Positions 42,530-53,279 of a stretch of DNA of 64,000 nucleotides are shown here, one piece after another. Both the position numbers and the translations under genes were made by a program. Source of the DNA: Dromiciops gliroides (taxonomy: Eukaryota; Chordata; Mammalia; Microbiotheria; Microbiotheriidae); NCBI RefSeq assembly GCF_019393635.1, contig NC_057861.1:174266077-174330076 (forward strand), written 5' to 3'. Each line of letters starts with the position of its first letter. Positions within the stretch are counted from its first letter, which is position 1. The notes below the pieces were generated by a model. It did not search any database and was not told the DNA's origin. It saw nothing but the letters and a program-made list of their open reading frames with translations.

Positions 42530-42700
42530 CTTTTTCTTTTTCTTTTCTTTTCTTTTTTTTTTTTGATGAGGCAATTGGGGTTAAGTGACTTGCCCAGGGT
42601 CACACAGCTAGTAAGTGTTAAGTGTCTGAGGCCGGATTTGAAATCAGGTACTTCTGAGTCCAGGGCTGGTGCTCTATCCACTGTGCCACCGAGCTGCCCC
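42530..42700 (-). mobile_element. tRNA-derived marsupial SINE
   Basis: Long CTTTT-rich tail, 'gaggcaattggggttaagtg', 'gtgttaagtgtctgaggccg', 'aatcaggtacttctgagtcc', ending 'gagctgcccc'. Flanks 'ttcttctttgtttt' (42516-42529) and 'ttcttcattgtttt' (42701-42714). Frames on both strands here are SINE translations. Confidence 0.96.
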
Positions 42701-42939
42701 TTCTTCATTGTTTTAAAGAGAATAAAATCAACATGAAGAAAATAAGAGCCAGGAAGGGTACGATCCTTTGTCCTACTGCTTCAGGCTTGAACCCAAGGAA
42801 TAGGAACTAAAACAGTATGGTGGGGAGGCCTTGGGGGACTTCCAATGTTTCTAGAGTTCCTTCAGACTATTATTACCTCTGATGTGACTGAAGAAATTTA
42901 AGAAGTTGACCCAAACCTATTTTCATCATGATATCTAGG

Positions 42940-43015
42940 ACTATTGAACTATAGAATCTGAGGGTCAGAAGGGACCTCAGAGACTATCTAATCACCTCCT
43001 CCCTCACCTTCACAT
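42940..43015 (-). mobile_element. THER-type fragment
   Basis: 'actatagaatctgagggtca', 'gaagggacctcagagactat' and 'ctaatcacctcctccctca'. Confidence 0.6.
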
Positions 43016-43218
43016 GCCTCATATTTCTTTTCTCTCATTCTTTCTTCTCCTTATACCCTCCTTAGATGCTGTAATCCTGACTTTGTCTATCATGCCTCAG
43101 AAACCTGGAATTTCTGGAGGGTCACTCCCTCCCTATTATGCACAAATTGGAAATCCCCACCCACTCCCACCTCCACCACTCCCCTCTCATTGCATGGCTT
43201 CTTCCAGAACCTTCATTC

Positions 43219-43366
43219 TTTTTTTTCTTAGTGAGGCAATTGGGGTTAAGTGACTAGCCCAGGGTCACACAGCTAGTAAGTGTTAAGTGTCTGAGGCTGG
43301 ATTTGAACTCAGGTACTCCTGACTCCAGGGCCGGTGCTCTATCCACTGTGCCACCTAGGTGCCCCT
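43219..43366 (-). mobile_element. tRNA-derived marsupial SINE with TSD
   Basis: 'agtgaggcaattggggttaa', 'gtgttaagtgtctgaggctg', 'gtactcctgactccagggcc', ending 'taggtgcccc'. 'agaaccttcatt' flanks it at 43206-43217 and 43367-43378. Confidence 0.96.
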
Positions 43367-43527
43367 AGAACCTTCATTTTCAGGAAGACACCACAGCTAG
43401 CCATGTCTCATTCATCTCCAGGCTGCATTCCACTCAGAATTTTTTATTTTTTATTTTTTTACTCTGACTCCCATTCCTTTCTCCCCCAGGGTACCTTCAT
43501 CACCATTCCTGTTTTCTGCTTACTTTT

Positions 43528-43671
43528 TTTTTTTTTAGTAAGGCAGTTGGGGTTAAGTGACTTGCCCAGGGTCACACAGCTAGTAAGTGTTAAGTGTCTG
43601 AGGCCGGATTTGAACTCAGGTACTCCTGAATCCAGGGCCGGTGCTCTATCCACTGTGCCATCTAGCTGCCC
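43528..43671 (-). mobile_element. tRNA-derived marsupial SINE with perfect TSD
   Basis: Poly(T), 'aaggcagttggggttaagtg', 'gtgttaagtgtctgaggccg', 'gtactcctgaatccagggcc', ending 'tagctgcc'. The 15-bp 'tttctgcttactttt' at 43513-43527 is repeated at 43672-43686. Confidence 0.96.
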
Positions 43672-43699
43672 TTTCTGCTTACTTTTAAGTGTTGTCTTC

Positions 43700-43815
43700 C
43701 TCCATTAAAATGTAAGCTCTTTGAGCACAGGAACTGTTTTTCTTCCTGCTTGAATCTAGAGTTCCAGCATTTCACATGGTACCTGGAACATAGTAAGCAC
43801 TTAATATTGATTGAC
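43700..43815 (+). mobile_element. L2 LINE 3' end
   Basis: 'aatgtaagctctttgagcac', 'aggaactgtttttcttcctg', 'ggtacctggaacatagtaag' and 'cacttaatattgattgact'. Confidence 0.8.
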
Positions 43816-43879
43816 TGGCCAACCTCTTTCAGGAATTCCCTTCTACATCATTTTCATCACCTATCTCATATCAAAGGAG

Positions 43880-43900
43880 ATTATTGTTGTTGTTGTTGCA
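43880..43900. repeat. (TTG)n
   Basis: Short TTG trinucleotide tract. Confidence 0.85.
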
Positions 43901-43904
43901 TTTT

Positions 43905-44110
43905 ATAATATGTTAATATTTGTAAAGCACTTAGCATGGTGCCTGGCAGACAATAAGTCCTACATAAATGCTGGAGAGATAGTGTCATGGAAACAACAAA
44001 CAGGAGCTTGGACAGACTTCTAGAGATAGTGGAGGATAGAAGGGTCTTGGGTGCTATGGTTCATGGGGTCACAAAGAGTTGGACATGACTGACCAATTGA
44101 ATGACAACAT
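43905..44110 (+). mobile_element. MIR tail followed by MAR1 tail
   Basis: 43905-43975 ('tttgtaaagcacttagcatg', 'gtgcctggcagacaataagt') is a MIR 3' end. 44055-44110 ('gttcatggggtcacaaagag', 'ttggacatgactgacc') is the RTE-like 3' end of a MAR1. Confidence 0.6.
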
Positions 44111-44351
44111 TATTTTTCTTTAAAGTTTATAAACTATTTTCACAGATATTTATTTGATTATTATGTCAAAACTGTGAGTCAGTTTGGGAAGGTTCACAAC
44201 CTAAGAATTATCCATAATCATATATGTATAACCCATATCTGATTGCTTGCTGCCTCAGAGAGGGGGAAAGGGGAGGGAGGGAAGGAGGGATAAAAATTAG
44301 AACCCCAAACTATAAAAAAAAATGTTTATTACATTTAAAAAAAAGTTACCT

Positions 44352-44499
44352 GGGGAAGCTAGGTGGCGCAGTGGATAAAGCACCAGCCCTGGATTCAGGA
44401 GGACTTGAGTTCAAATCCAGCCTTAGCCACTTGACACTTACTAGCTATGTGACCCTGGGCAAGTCCCTTAGCCCCCATTGCCCTGTCAAAAAAAAAAAA
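44352..44499 (+). mobile_element. tRNA-derived marsupial SINE
   Basis: 'ggggaagctaggtggcgcag', 'tggataaagcaccagccctg', 'gacttgagttcaaatccagc', 'gtgaccctgggcaagtccct', poly(A) of about 12. Flanking 'aaaagttacctgg' and 'aaagagttatcctgg' suggest the target duplication. Frame 44224-44568 runs through it. Confidence 0.93.
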
Positions 44500-44645
44500 G
44501 AGTTATCCTGGACTCCTCACTTGTCTCTCCCCTTCTCCCATTTCCAGTCTTTTGCCAAGGCCTGTTGATATCACCTTTGAAATATCTCTCCAATGTGCCT
44601 TCTCCCCTCTAACACTGTCACAACTCCAGTATAGACCCTCCAGTA
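44500..44645 (+). mobile_element. L2 LINE internal fragment
   Basis: 'gagttatcctggactcctca', 'cttttgccaaggcctgttga', 'tatcacctttgaaatatctc' and 'ccttctcccctctaacactg' match sense L2 reverse transcriptase sequence. Confidence 0.8.
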
Positions 44646-44996
44646 TAGATGCACAGATTCCTGGGGCATTCTACCTTCCTCCAAGTGTTCAGTGCCCCAT
44701 ACATGACTATTTTGGGGGTCTGATAATTCAATTATGTCTTAATCCCTCTAATCGTACCCTTATCTTGATCCTAAATTTTCAATTTGTTCATAAATATAGT
44801 CAGACTTTGACAAACACATTTCTGAAAGCCAAATATAATTCACTACTTTGATCTGCCAGCCTATTAATACTGTCAAAAAAAAAGAAATGTAACAGGAAGA
44901 GATTTTTATTCTCTATTAATTGAGAATTGGACACAATGGATAAATCAATGACTGAGTTGCAAGATATAGGAACAATTATGATGGCTTCATCCCCAG

Positions 44997-45250
44997 TAGG
45001 GAAGCTAGGTGGCACAGTGAATAGAGTACCAGGCTTGGAATCTGGAAGACTCATCATGAGTTTGAATCCAGCCTCAGAAACTTATTAGCTGTGTGACCCT
45101 GGCCAAGTCACTTAAAACTGTTGGTCTCAGTTTCTTCATCTATTCAATGAGCTGGAGAAGTAAATGGCAAACCACTCCAGTATCTTTGCTATGAAAATTT
45201 CAAATGGAGTCACGAAGAGTCGGACACTATTGAAACAACTCAACAACAGC
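44997..45250 (+). mobile_element. MAR1-type CORE-SINE, full length
   Basis: 'gggaagctaggtggcacagt', 'gagtttgaatccagcctcag', 'tcagtttcttcatctattca', 'aaaccactccagtatctttg', 'tcacgaagagtcggacacta' and 'gaaacaactcaacaacagc'. The head resembles the simple SINE; the tail is Bov-B/RTE-like. Confidence 0.88.
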
Positions 45251-45269
45251 CAGTGAACCAGTCAGTCCC

Positions 45270-45430
45270 ACTTACTACAGTGATTTTTCATATGACATGG
45301 CTTCTACCCCCTTGGCATTATGTTAACCTTCTAGACACTACAATGGTCTCCCTAAAGTAGGATGGCCAGAATGGATGCAGTATTATGTATGTTTGTTGTA
45401 TAGCATGGGTGTTGCCTTCCTTGACCTGGA
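45270..45430 (-). mobile_element. L3/CR1-type LINE fragment
   Basis: 'catatgacatggcttctacc', 'ccttctagacactacaatgg', 'ctaaagtaggatggccagaa' and 'tggatgcagtatta' match antisense L3/CR1. Confidence 0.6.
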
Positions 45431-46070
45431 AAGTGTCTTTGATGCTTTGATAAATCTCATCAGGAAGGATGGTCTTTTATCATGATAGCTTGCCATCTTC
45501 TTCACCTCCTTGTTCCATGTGATTCTTGTACATGTCTTTCTATAAATCACATATAGAGGAGTTGTCTAGTGCACAGAGGCCTTACCTTAGTTATTTTTTT
45601 AAATTTTTTGAGGTTACCATTGTATCTCTTGGACTATCTGTTGTCCCTTTCTTTTAATACATTATTGGCTTATCTTTTTAATGCCAAAGCAATAAAAAAA
45701 ACCCCACTTTTTGTGACCTAAAGAATGTGTGTGTATGTATGTGTGTGTGCACAGGGGAATATATGTTTTCATGGTATCTTTCATGCTATTTGTTGCACAC
45801 ATGATTTCACTGTTGGTGACATGGTATAGCACACATATTAACTATTTGTCCTTCTACTGCTCTTTTTTGGCTTTGGTGACCCATGAACCAGTTCTGGACC
45901 TAAGCTCCATTTTTGGATGTGTCTACTTCTTATAGCTGGCTATGGTTGGGGATACATTAATTTTAATTGTCCTTGGGTACCATCTTTGGCCCCAGTTCTC
46001 AAATAGTTAAGGGAGAGAACAAGTCTCCTCCCAATTCATGGATCCTTTGATATTTATGCATAGATTCCAG
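45431..46070. other. Unassigned sequence
   Basis: No gene. A (TGTA/TGTG) step at 45727-45750 precedes the 68-codon frame at 45729-45935, which has no recognised relative. Confidence 0.35.
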
Positions 46071-46074
46071 GTTA

Positions 46075-46220
46075 AGAACTCCTTATCTAGTCCATCTCAC
46101 TTATTTTACATATGAGGAAACTGAGGCTCAGGGAGTATAAGTGACTTTCCCAATGTCACACAACTTATAAGCAGCAAAAGCTACATTGTCTTCTGGTCTT
46201 CTGACTCTAGTCACTGCTTT
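46075..46220 (-). mobile_element. MIR/THER-type CORE-SINE
   Basis: 'cttatctagtccatctcact', 'ttacatatgaggaaactgag', 'gtgactttcccaatgtcaca' and 'tctggtcttctgactctagt'. Confidence 0.75.
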
Positions 46221-47170
46221 TTTCCCCCTTCAACTGTAGCAACCTTATTACTCTACATTCCTGTCTGTTGGGCATTTCTAGGCATAGGCTAGAAGCTATT
46301 ATAAATAAAGGATTGTCTTTTGATTTAACAAGGCAGGATGTAGTTCCTCCCATGGGATTTGGAAATATAAGGCCCCTCAAAGTTGCAAAAATTTCCAAGA
46401 CTCCTTCCAATTTGGAGTCATGATTGTGGTTCCCCCTTCCCTCTCCCAGGCTACCTTCCTACCTCCTAACAATTCATTATGAAAGAAAGGCAAATTGTAA
46501 ACAACAGCTCTTCAGCTCCAACTTTTCAGGCTCTTGGTGGAGATTTATAGCCTATTCTCTTCAAAGTGCCCCCTTTCCTTCCTTTTTTAGCTTTACTCCC
46601 CCCTCCTCTGCCTACCACCATTGATGTGGAGGGCTCTTATCTATACTTTTCTTTAAATAAAAAGAAATTACTCCAATTGCCCAGAATAATTTCCATAAAT
46701 GATTAAAAACTGGTTTTGAGACACAGTAATAAAATTTTTTTTGACTATTCTTTGTAGTAGCGACTTTGGCATTTCCTTTATTATTGATATGTCTGGAAGT
46801 TACAAGGAACCTTTTGTATAACCCACCTTCCATAAACTGATGTGTACCACACCAAAGGTTCACTTATCTTTGACACAGTAGCATTTAACTTATTTCAGGG
46901 TAATATGGTGGATTAAGGTTGCAATTCCCTTTTCTCACCTGCCCCCTACCCTCTCATGTTTCAAATATCTGCCTATGCGAGCTAAAGATGGAACCAGGAA
47001 ATTCCCTGGTTTCTTACCTGTTGTGTTTCAGGAATCGAGTTTAATGGGACATTATCCAAGCTGCTAGAGCTGGTAAACTTTTGTGTTGTGGAGGGGCCTT
47101 CAAAAGATATTTGAGTACAGACAAGTGGAAATAGTAAGAAACAATATTATTGGAGTAAACCACCTCATCT
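46221..47170. other. Unassigned sequence
   Basis: About 950 bp with no recognised repeat or gene. Three short frames (46207-46410 minus, 46424-46624 plus, 46612-46863 minus) have no known relatives. Confidence 0.35.
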
Positions 47171-47504
47171 TTTGAGACCATTAGGTTCCTGTTCTCCCCT
47201 TCATTTAATCTTAAATATATTTGACATCATCCCCACACTCTCTTCCAGTGGCTTTCCTCTTTCTCATGACCAACCTTTTTAAATGTACTCTTAATCCTAT
47301 GTCCTCCTGTCTCTTTTAGGAGATTACTGTCTTAATCATCTCCTCCCATCCCTCCCTCATCTTCAACTTCTCCCTATATACTGATTTATTTACCACTTAG
47401 TTTAAACATATACAAGTTTCTCCTGTACTTAAAATAAAGGGGAAAAAAAGAAACTTTTCTAGACCCTATCCTCCCTGCAAAGGTACATTTACAAGTATAT
47501 GTAT

Positions 47505-47715
47505 CTCATCTTCTTGAGTTCAAATCCAGCTTCAGATACTTATAAGCTGTGTGACCCTGCACAAGTCACTTAACCCTGTTTGCATCAGTTATTCATCTAT
47601 AAAATGAGCTGGAGAAGAAAATGGCAAACTACTGTACTCTCTTAGCCTAGAAAACTTCAAATGGGGTCACAAAGGGTTAGAAATGATGGAAATGACTGAA
47701 AAAAAAACAATAAAA
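47505..47715 (+). mobile_element. MAR1-type CORE-SINE, 5' truncated
   Basis: 'cttgagttcaaatccagctt', 'gtgaccctgcacaagtcact', 'aaaatgagctggagaagaaa', 'cttcaaatggggtcacaaag' and 'ggttagaaatgatggaaatg', then A-rich. Confidence 0.82.
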
Positions 47716-47724
47716 ATAACAGCA

Positions 47725-47870
47725 AGGGCGGCTAGGTGGCGCAGTGGATAAAGCACCAGCCCTGGATTCAGGAGTTCCTGAGTTCAAATCCGGCCTCAGA
47801 CACTTGACACTTACTAGCTGTGTGACCCTGGGCAAGTCACTTAACCCCATTGCCCCGTAAAAAAAAAAAA
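47725..47870 (+). mobile_element. tRNA-derived marsupial SINE with TSD
   Basis: 'gggcggctaggtggcgcagt', 'ggagttcctgagttcaaatc', 'cggcctcagacacttgacac', 'accccattgccccgt', poly(A). 'aaaataacagca' flanks it at about 47713-47724 and 47871-47882. It landed at the A-rich tail of the MAR1. Confidence 0.96.
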
Positions 47871-48339
47871 AAAATAACAGCAGCAGTCACAATGGTTGCA
47901 CAAGTATTGTTATCCTCATTTTTATATCTTCACCTGCAAGTTCCTCCAGCCTTTCAAACACAGCATGTCCTAACCTCACCTCATCATCTTTCCCAAAAGC
48001 CCCCCACAACCCCATGTATCTATTTTGTTTGATGACATCAGTATCAACCTAGTCACTCAGTTTCCTAAGCTCAGAGTTATCATTGCCTTTTATCTCTTCC
48101 TCTTCCTGTTCAACCAATCTATAACCAAATTTTATTGAGGCTGCCTCTGCAATATTTCTTGAACCTTTGCTGATTCTCATACCTGCTGCTGGCTGCCATC
48201 TCACTCAGACCTTCGTTTCTTGTCACCCACATTCTCCTATCTGAACATCTTGTCCGCAATCTAAGCAATTTTTCTAATGTATTTCTTCTATTATGTTACT
48301 TCTCAATTAAAAAAAAGAACCAGTAGTGGCTCCCCATTT

Positions 48340-48510
48340 GGGGGAAACAGTGAGATGTAGTAAAAAGAGTATTGTATTAGGAATTAGAAAACCTGGTTTG
48401 GAGTCCCAGCTCCAATTGGAGTCCAATACTTGCTAGTCATACAATCTTTATCATATTACTTCATTTCCCACTTCACTTCAGTTTCCTCATCTGTAAAATT
48501 TTCTTTAAAT
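48340..48510 (+). mobile_element. MIR-type CORE-SINE
   Basis: 'cagtgagatgtagtaaaaag', 'agtattgtattaggaattag', 'acttcagtttcctcatctgt'. 3' end missing. Confidence 0.65.
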
Positions 48511-48885
48511 TGGGTTTTCACTTTAACTTTTTGCTCTCTGAGTAAGTATTCCAAAGAATCTTCCATAATCGGTCACCTAATGGTGATTTTTCAAACAACT
48601 TGACATTCTAAACTAGTAATTTCTTTGGCTGTGATCTCTCTCCACTTGGAAAGTAGTTTACACAGTAAGGTGATTTTGGTCTCCTTGTTATAACAATTGA
48701 TTTACATCCATTAATCTTCCATATGAAATTATTATACTCTTTCTCCTTTCTTCTGTCCATTTTCTATTTTACTGTCAGTATCTCATTTAAATAGATCAGA
48801 ATTTAATTGTTTCAATTTTATGAAATATCTTTTTTTCTCATTTTTTTTCTAGCTTTGTACTAATTTTTGTTTTCATTCTAACTTG
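48511..48885. other. Unassigned, T-rich
   Basis: No repeat or gene recognised. Confidence 0.3.
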
Positions 48886-49120
48886 GTGATTCTTAACCTG
48901 ACGTCCATCAACACTCAAGTGGCCTATGGATAGATTTTAGGAAGTCCATGAACTTGAATGGAAAGAATTATATCTTTATTTCAATATAATTGTATTCATT
49001 TATAATACTAGATATTTCATTTGGCGCATTTAAAACATGGTTATAAAAAAAGGGTTCATAAGGTTCACCAGACTGACAAAAGGGAAAGTCTATGACACAA
49101 AAAAGATTAAGAATTTCTGC
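48886..49120 (+). mobile_element. hAT/MER-like non-autonomous DNA transposon
   Basis: Starts 'gtgattcttaacctgacgtc' and ends 'aagattaagaatttctgctc', giving imperfect inverted ends around ATTCTTAA. Internal blocks 'ggaagtccatgaacttgaat' and 'tataatgttt'-like AT-rich middle are typical of MER-class elements. A different family from 3453-3676. Confidence 0.5.
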
Positions 49121-49184
49121 TCTAATTAGGATTGTTTCCCTTAACTTAGCTATTTGAGATTTGAATTAAAAAAAAATTCATCAA

Positions 49185-49705
49185 ATTTTAAAACAACAAG
49201 TCCTTATTAAGTGCATAGTACGTAGAAGACACTGAGGCAGATACAGGGAAGATGCTGTCCCTTTGGATATTCTGGAATTTACCATTTTATGAGGGACATG
49301 GCAATGTACTAAAATAATTAAAATATAAATGAGAATATAAGTTCATTGTGCAGAGTTCTAGCATAATTCAAAAATGGAAGAGATTGCTTATGGCTGAGAG
49401 GATCAGAGAAGGCTTTGTGGAGGAGAAGATACTTAAGTTGTGCCATGAACAATGGGATAGACTTCACTTGATGGCAATGAAGGGAATGGAATAACATGAA
49501 GTAAAAAATGGTCATTATTCTGAAAGCATTGTGTAAGGTGTATTATTGCATGGAGGAACCAGATTGAAAATGGTTAGGAGGCTATTGTATGATCCATGTA
49601 AGAAGCAATGAGGTGATGGTAGTGGGAATGGAAAGGAAAAGAAGGATGCAGTAGAATCAACAGTATTTGATAACTGATAGGATATCCAAGTTGAAGAAAG
49701 GGAAG
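49185..49705 (-). mobile_element. L2 LINE fragment, copy 1
   Basis: 'tccttattaagtgcatagta', 'gaggatcagagaaggctttg', 'gttaggaggctattgtatga' and 'aagaagcaatgaggtgatgg' are antisense L2 3' sequence. Confidence 0.75.
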
Positions 49706-49714
49706 AATGATGAA

Positions 49715-49810
49715 GTTTTGAGACTCAGTGACTTGCTCAGGTTCATGTAGCCAATTTATGTCAGAGGTAATACTTATATTCAGGTCTCTCTGCCTCTAAA
49801 ACCATACCTC
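49715..49810 (-). mobile_element. MIR-type fragment
   Basis: 'gagactcagtgacttgctca', 'ggttcatgtagccaattta' and 'attcaggtctctctgcctct'. Confidence 0.6.
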
Positions 49811-50960
49811 TAGTCATTCTTCAATGATGCCTTTCATGCCAAATGTATATAAAATAAAATAAATAGAAGGTAATTGGCAGTGGTGATGGTGGTGGAAACA
49901 CAAGAAATTGAGGGGATCAGTAAAGGCTTTCCTGTAGAAGGTAATGCTTGAGTTGAGGTTTGAAAAGGTGAAAAGAGAGTACATTCTAGGTACCAGGAAT
50001 AACCTAGAGAAAGTCATGGAAATTAGATGGAGTGTAATAGGGGAGGAACAGCAAGAAGGTTAAGTTTGTTACAATTGTAGAGTTCAGGAAGGAGGTAATA
50101 TGTAATGAAGCCAGGAAAGCAGGATGAAACCCAGTTGTGAAAGGCTTTAAATGCCAAAGAGAGAAGTTTATAATTGATTCTAAAGGCAACAGGTAGCCAA
50201 TGAGAGTTATTGGGTAGGGGAGTGACATGGTCAGACCTGAAACAAAAAAGAAAGCTGTTGACATAGTTTGGATAAGAAGTGATGAAGCTTTGAACTAAGA
50301 TAGTGGTTATGCCATTGGAGATAAGGGGATACATAAAAGAGATACCATGAAGGGAAAATGATCAAATTTAGCAACTTGATTAAATATGGGGGAATGAGTG
50401 AGAATGAACAGTGGAGGATGACACTAAGGTTGGGAGTTAGGGTGACCCGGAATATGGTCATGTTCTCAATAGTAATTGGCAAGCACAGAAGAGGGAAAAG
50501 GTTTTATTTTTTTGTTTTGTTTTTGTTTTTGTTTTTGTTTTTGGCGGGGGTGGGGAATAGTACATTTTGTTTGAGATTTGTTGAATTTGCAGTATCCACA
50601 CTGAAATGTTCAACAGGCAGTTGGTGATGTGGAATTGGAGCTCAGAAGAGAGACTAGGATAAAATATCTGAGATTCCCCTGAATAGAGATGATAATTAGA
50701 TGCATGTGAGCTGATGAAGTCATCAAGCAAGAGGTTGTAGAGAAAGAAGAGAGGCCTGGAAACAAAACAGAACCTTGGGGAGGGGGGAGATAAAAGAGGA
50801 GGGAACCACAGTTAGTTGGCATAATATGTGTAAAGATCCAGCAAATGAGACAGAGAACGAGCATTCAGAAGTTAGGAGGAGATTCAAGAGAGGCCAGTGT
50901 CATAAAAACACAGAGAAGAGAGAATATCTAGAACAGAGGTTTTATGCCTGTTATGGACCT
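49811..50960 (-). mobile_element. L2 LINE fragment, copy 2, with reverse transcriptase C-terminus
   Basis: The minus frame 50334-50023 reads HWLPVAFRINYKLLSLAFKA, the conserved C-terminal block of L2/CR1-clade reverse transcriptases. Plus-strand blocks: 'gtgaaaggctttaaatgcca', 'ggggagtgacatggtcagac', 'ggatgacactaaggttggga' and 'acaggcagttggtgatgtgg'. A (TTTTTG)n tract at 50510-50545 sits inside. Several frames on both strands are pieces of this relic. Confidence 0.85.
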
Positions 50961-50967
50961 ATTGGTT

Positions 50968-51010
50968 TTTGTTGTTGTTGTTGTTGTTTGTTTGTTTGTT
51001 TGTTTTTTGA
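50968..51010. repeat. (TTG)n(TTTG)n
   Basis: About seven TTG units followed by about five TTTG units. May be the tail of a lost retroelement. Confidence 0.9.
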
Positions 51011-51084
51011 AGGCTGGTGAAAACTAGGTGACCCTTTTCATGATAATGTTTTTCAATGCATAAAATAAAATACATACAATTACA

Positions 51085-51355
51085 AAGTAAACCAAAGTAC
51101 TTCCCTGGTGCTAGGAACTGTGCTAAATGTTGAAAGGTAAAAAACATTGTCCCTGCCCTCAAGGAGCTTATATTCTAATGGGAGAAATAACATGCAAACA
51201 ACTAAGTCCTTATAAGATACATACTGTATAAATAGGAAGTAATCTTAGAGGGAAGGCACTAGTAAGGGGAAGAAAGTAAGAGACCTCTTGCATTAGGTGG
51301 GATTGAGCTAAATCTTGAAGCAAGCTAGGAGGTTGAGGTGAGGAGGGAGAGCATT
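51085..51355 (-). mobile_element. L2 LINE 3' end, copy 3
   Basis: 'ggtgctaggaactgtgctaa', 'ctgccctcaaggagcttata', 'gagggaaggcactagtaagg' and 'ttgaagcaagctaggaggtt'. Confidence 0.85.
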
Positions 51356-51359
51356 CCTG

Positions 51360-52075
51360 TGATTGTTGATAGCTTTCATTTCTTCATTTGAGAATTGCCT
51401 GTTTATATACTTTGATCACTTATCTGTTGGGGGTAATGGTTCTTATTCTTATGTAGTTATATCAGTTCTTTATCTTGGATATTATACCTTTTTCAGAGAA
51501 ATTTGCTGTGAAGATCTTTTCCCCCAATCAATTGTTTCCTTCCTAATTCCAACTACATTTATTTTGCCTGTGTAGAAGCTTTTAAATTTTGTATAGCTGA
51601 AAATGTTCATTTTACTTATAATCATTTCTATCCTTTTGATGTAAAAAGTAACCATAGTTGTAAAAAGTATCTTCCTTCTTCCTTTGCCTTCTATTTTTAG
51701 ATGAACTTTTATCTTTAGCTTATGTAACCATCTGGAGTTTACTATATTATTCTGTATCAGATGTTAGTTTAAACCTAATGTTAGTATGTTGTCCAATTTT
51801 TTTTCCAGTAATTTTTGTCAAATAACTTGTCTCAGTAGTTGGTGTCCTTAGATTTATTAAGTATTGTATTTGACTAAATACTATATTTGATCTTCTGTCT
51901 CACTCCCCTACCTTATCAATGAACCTTTAGAATCTTAATTATTTCTGAATTGTTTCAATGATTATTGCTTCATAAATATAGTTTTATATCTGATATACCA
52001 GGTACTTTGCATTCTCACTTTGATCATTATTTCTGTCCAGATGAATATTGCCTTTATTTTGTCTAGGGTATGGGG
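51360..52075 (-). mobile_element. L1 ORF2 3' region
   Basis: Antisense L1: 'gagaattgcctgtttatata', 'cttatctgttgggggtaatg', 'tatcttggatattatacctt', 'gcctgtgtagaagcttttaa', 'atgtaaccatctggagttta' and 'cattatttctgtccagatga'. Order agrees with the L1 ORF2 C-terminal region read backwards. Confidence 0.75.
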
Positions 52076-52079
52076 GAAG

Positions 52080-53110
52080 TTTTATGTTATTTTATTTCAT
52101 TGAAGAGATTATAGAAAAGGAAAGAGAAAAAGAATATGTCCAAGAAGAAATGAAGATGAGGGAAGAACTTACTATATCTCATAGTTTGATTTGAGTATAA
52201 CAGAAGAAGAATATATAAATGTAGAGGTATAGGAAAAATAGGCAGAGAAAAAGAAAAGGAAGAATGGGAATTAAGAGAAGGTAGATTCAGAAAGGAAATA
52301 GTCAAAAGCAAAAAACCAAAACAAAAACCCTCAACTATGGGGAAAAGGTCATAATAGGTCAATCAAAAGGAGAGAAAAAAAGGGTAAATCCAACAAATTT
52401 GGTCTATGCTAAGCAGAGAGAAAAGACAAAAAAGTAGGAGGAGATGACTTCCATTATAGTGTTAATCCCAATTCCATTATTTCAGCATCATTTTATTGTG
52501 GAAGAAGGGAAGGTACAAGGAGATGAAATATTATAATACTATATGAGGAAAGGAAAAGCAAACCAATCATCACAACCATGAAAGTGAATGGGGGAAAATC
52601 ACCCATAAAATGAAGGATGGTAGTAGAATAGATCAGAAAGGAGAAAATAGTGAATGGTTCATCTACAACAACAATATGCTATTTACAATAGATAAATATG
52701 AAGCATGAAAAGTTACAGTTAAGATATGTAACTAGAATAAAATCTACTATGCTTCAAGCAAATTTGAAAAAAACCAAAACACCAGGAGTGACAATCTAAG
52801 ATAAAGCAACAGTTTTTTTTTTTAAGACAGTTAAGCTTGATAATCAATTATGTTATGGTTAAAGGTATAAAACTGGTAATGAAGTAGTATCAATGATATT
52901 TATTCTAAGTATAAATGTACTCTATATCATATCATTACATACTTAAAGGAAAAGATAGTTGATCTTGGGAGAAAAGAAATAATGAACAATAATTATTAGG
53001 GAATTTAATGTGCCTATTTGAGATTTATTAAAAGCTAACAAAATTTTAAACAAGATAAAAGTTAGAAATTTGAAATTTTTTAAGAAAAGTTAGATACTAT
53101 TGACCTCTGG
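52080..53110 (+). mobile_element. A-rich LINE relic, L1 endonuclease-like
   Basis: A-rich plus strand. Fragments at 52780-53020 translate in shifted frames to GVTI.DKATV, GNEVVSMIFILSIN and GNFNVPI, echoing the L1 endonuclease order AGVAI..DK / EE.TILNIYAP / GDFNTPL. Upstream 52080-52700 is A/G-rich and probably belongs to the same element. Heavily decayed. Confidence 0.45.
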
Positions 53111-53279
53111 TGACAACTGGATGTGAATCATAAAGAATGCATATTCATTTTCATATTTTTCCACTTTGTGTAGCACCTTTATACAAATTGACCATGTACT
53201 ACAGTTTAAAAAATACTCATAAACAAATGCAAGATGAGCCTCAGATCCCATTTACCTTCATCTTAGCTTTAGTCCTTTG

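Larger units (their letters stand above)
47175..48330 (+). mobile_element. L2 LINE interrupted by MAR1 and SINE
   Basis: Left part 47175-47470: 'tccagtggctttcctctttc', 'ctcctcccatccctccctca'. Right part 47885-48330: 'atatcttcacctgcaagttc', 'gcctctgcaatatttcttga', 'gccatctcactcagacctt', 'ggctccccatttg'. Both read as sense L2. Between them sit 47505-47715 and 47725-47874. Confidence 0.6.

Noticed and set aside
44352..44430. tRNA gene
   Set aside because: The tRNA-like A and B boxes belong to the SINE head. No cloverleaf-compatible acceptor stem, and the same sequence recurs at many sites.
44224..44568. 114-codon plus-strand frame
   Set aside because: Runs from an unassigned region through a SINE into an L2, so it is a chance frame.
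50004..50334. Reverse-transcriptase-like reading frames as a gene
   Set aside because: Part of an inactive L2 relic with frames broken on both sides.
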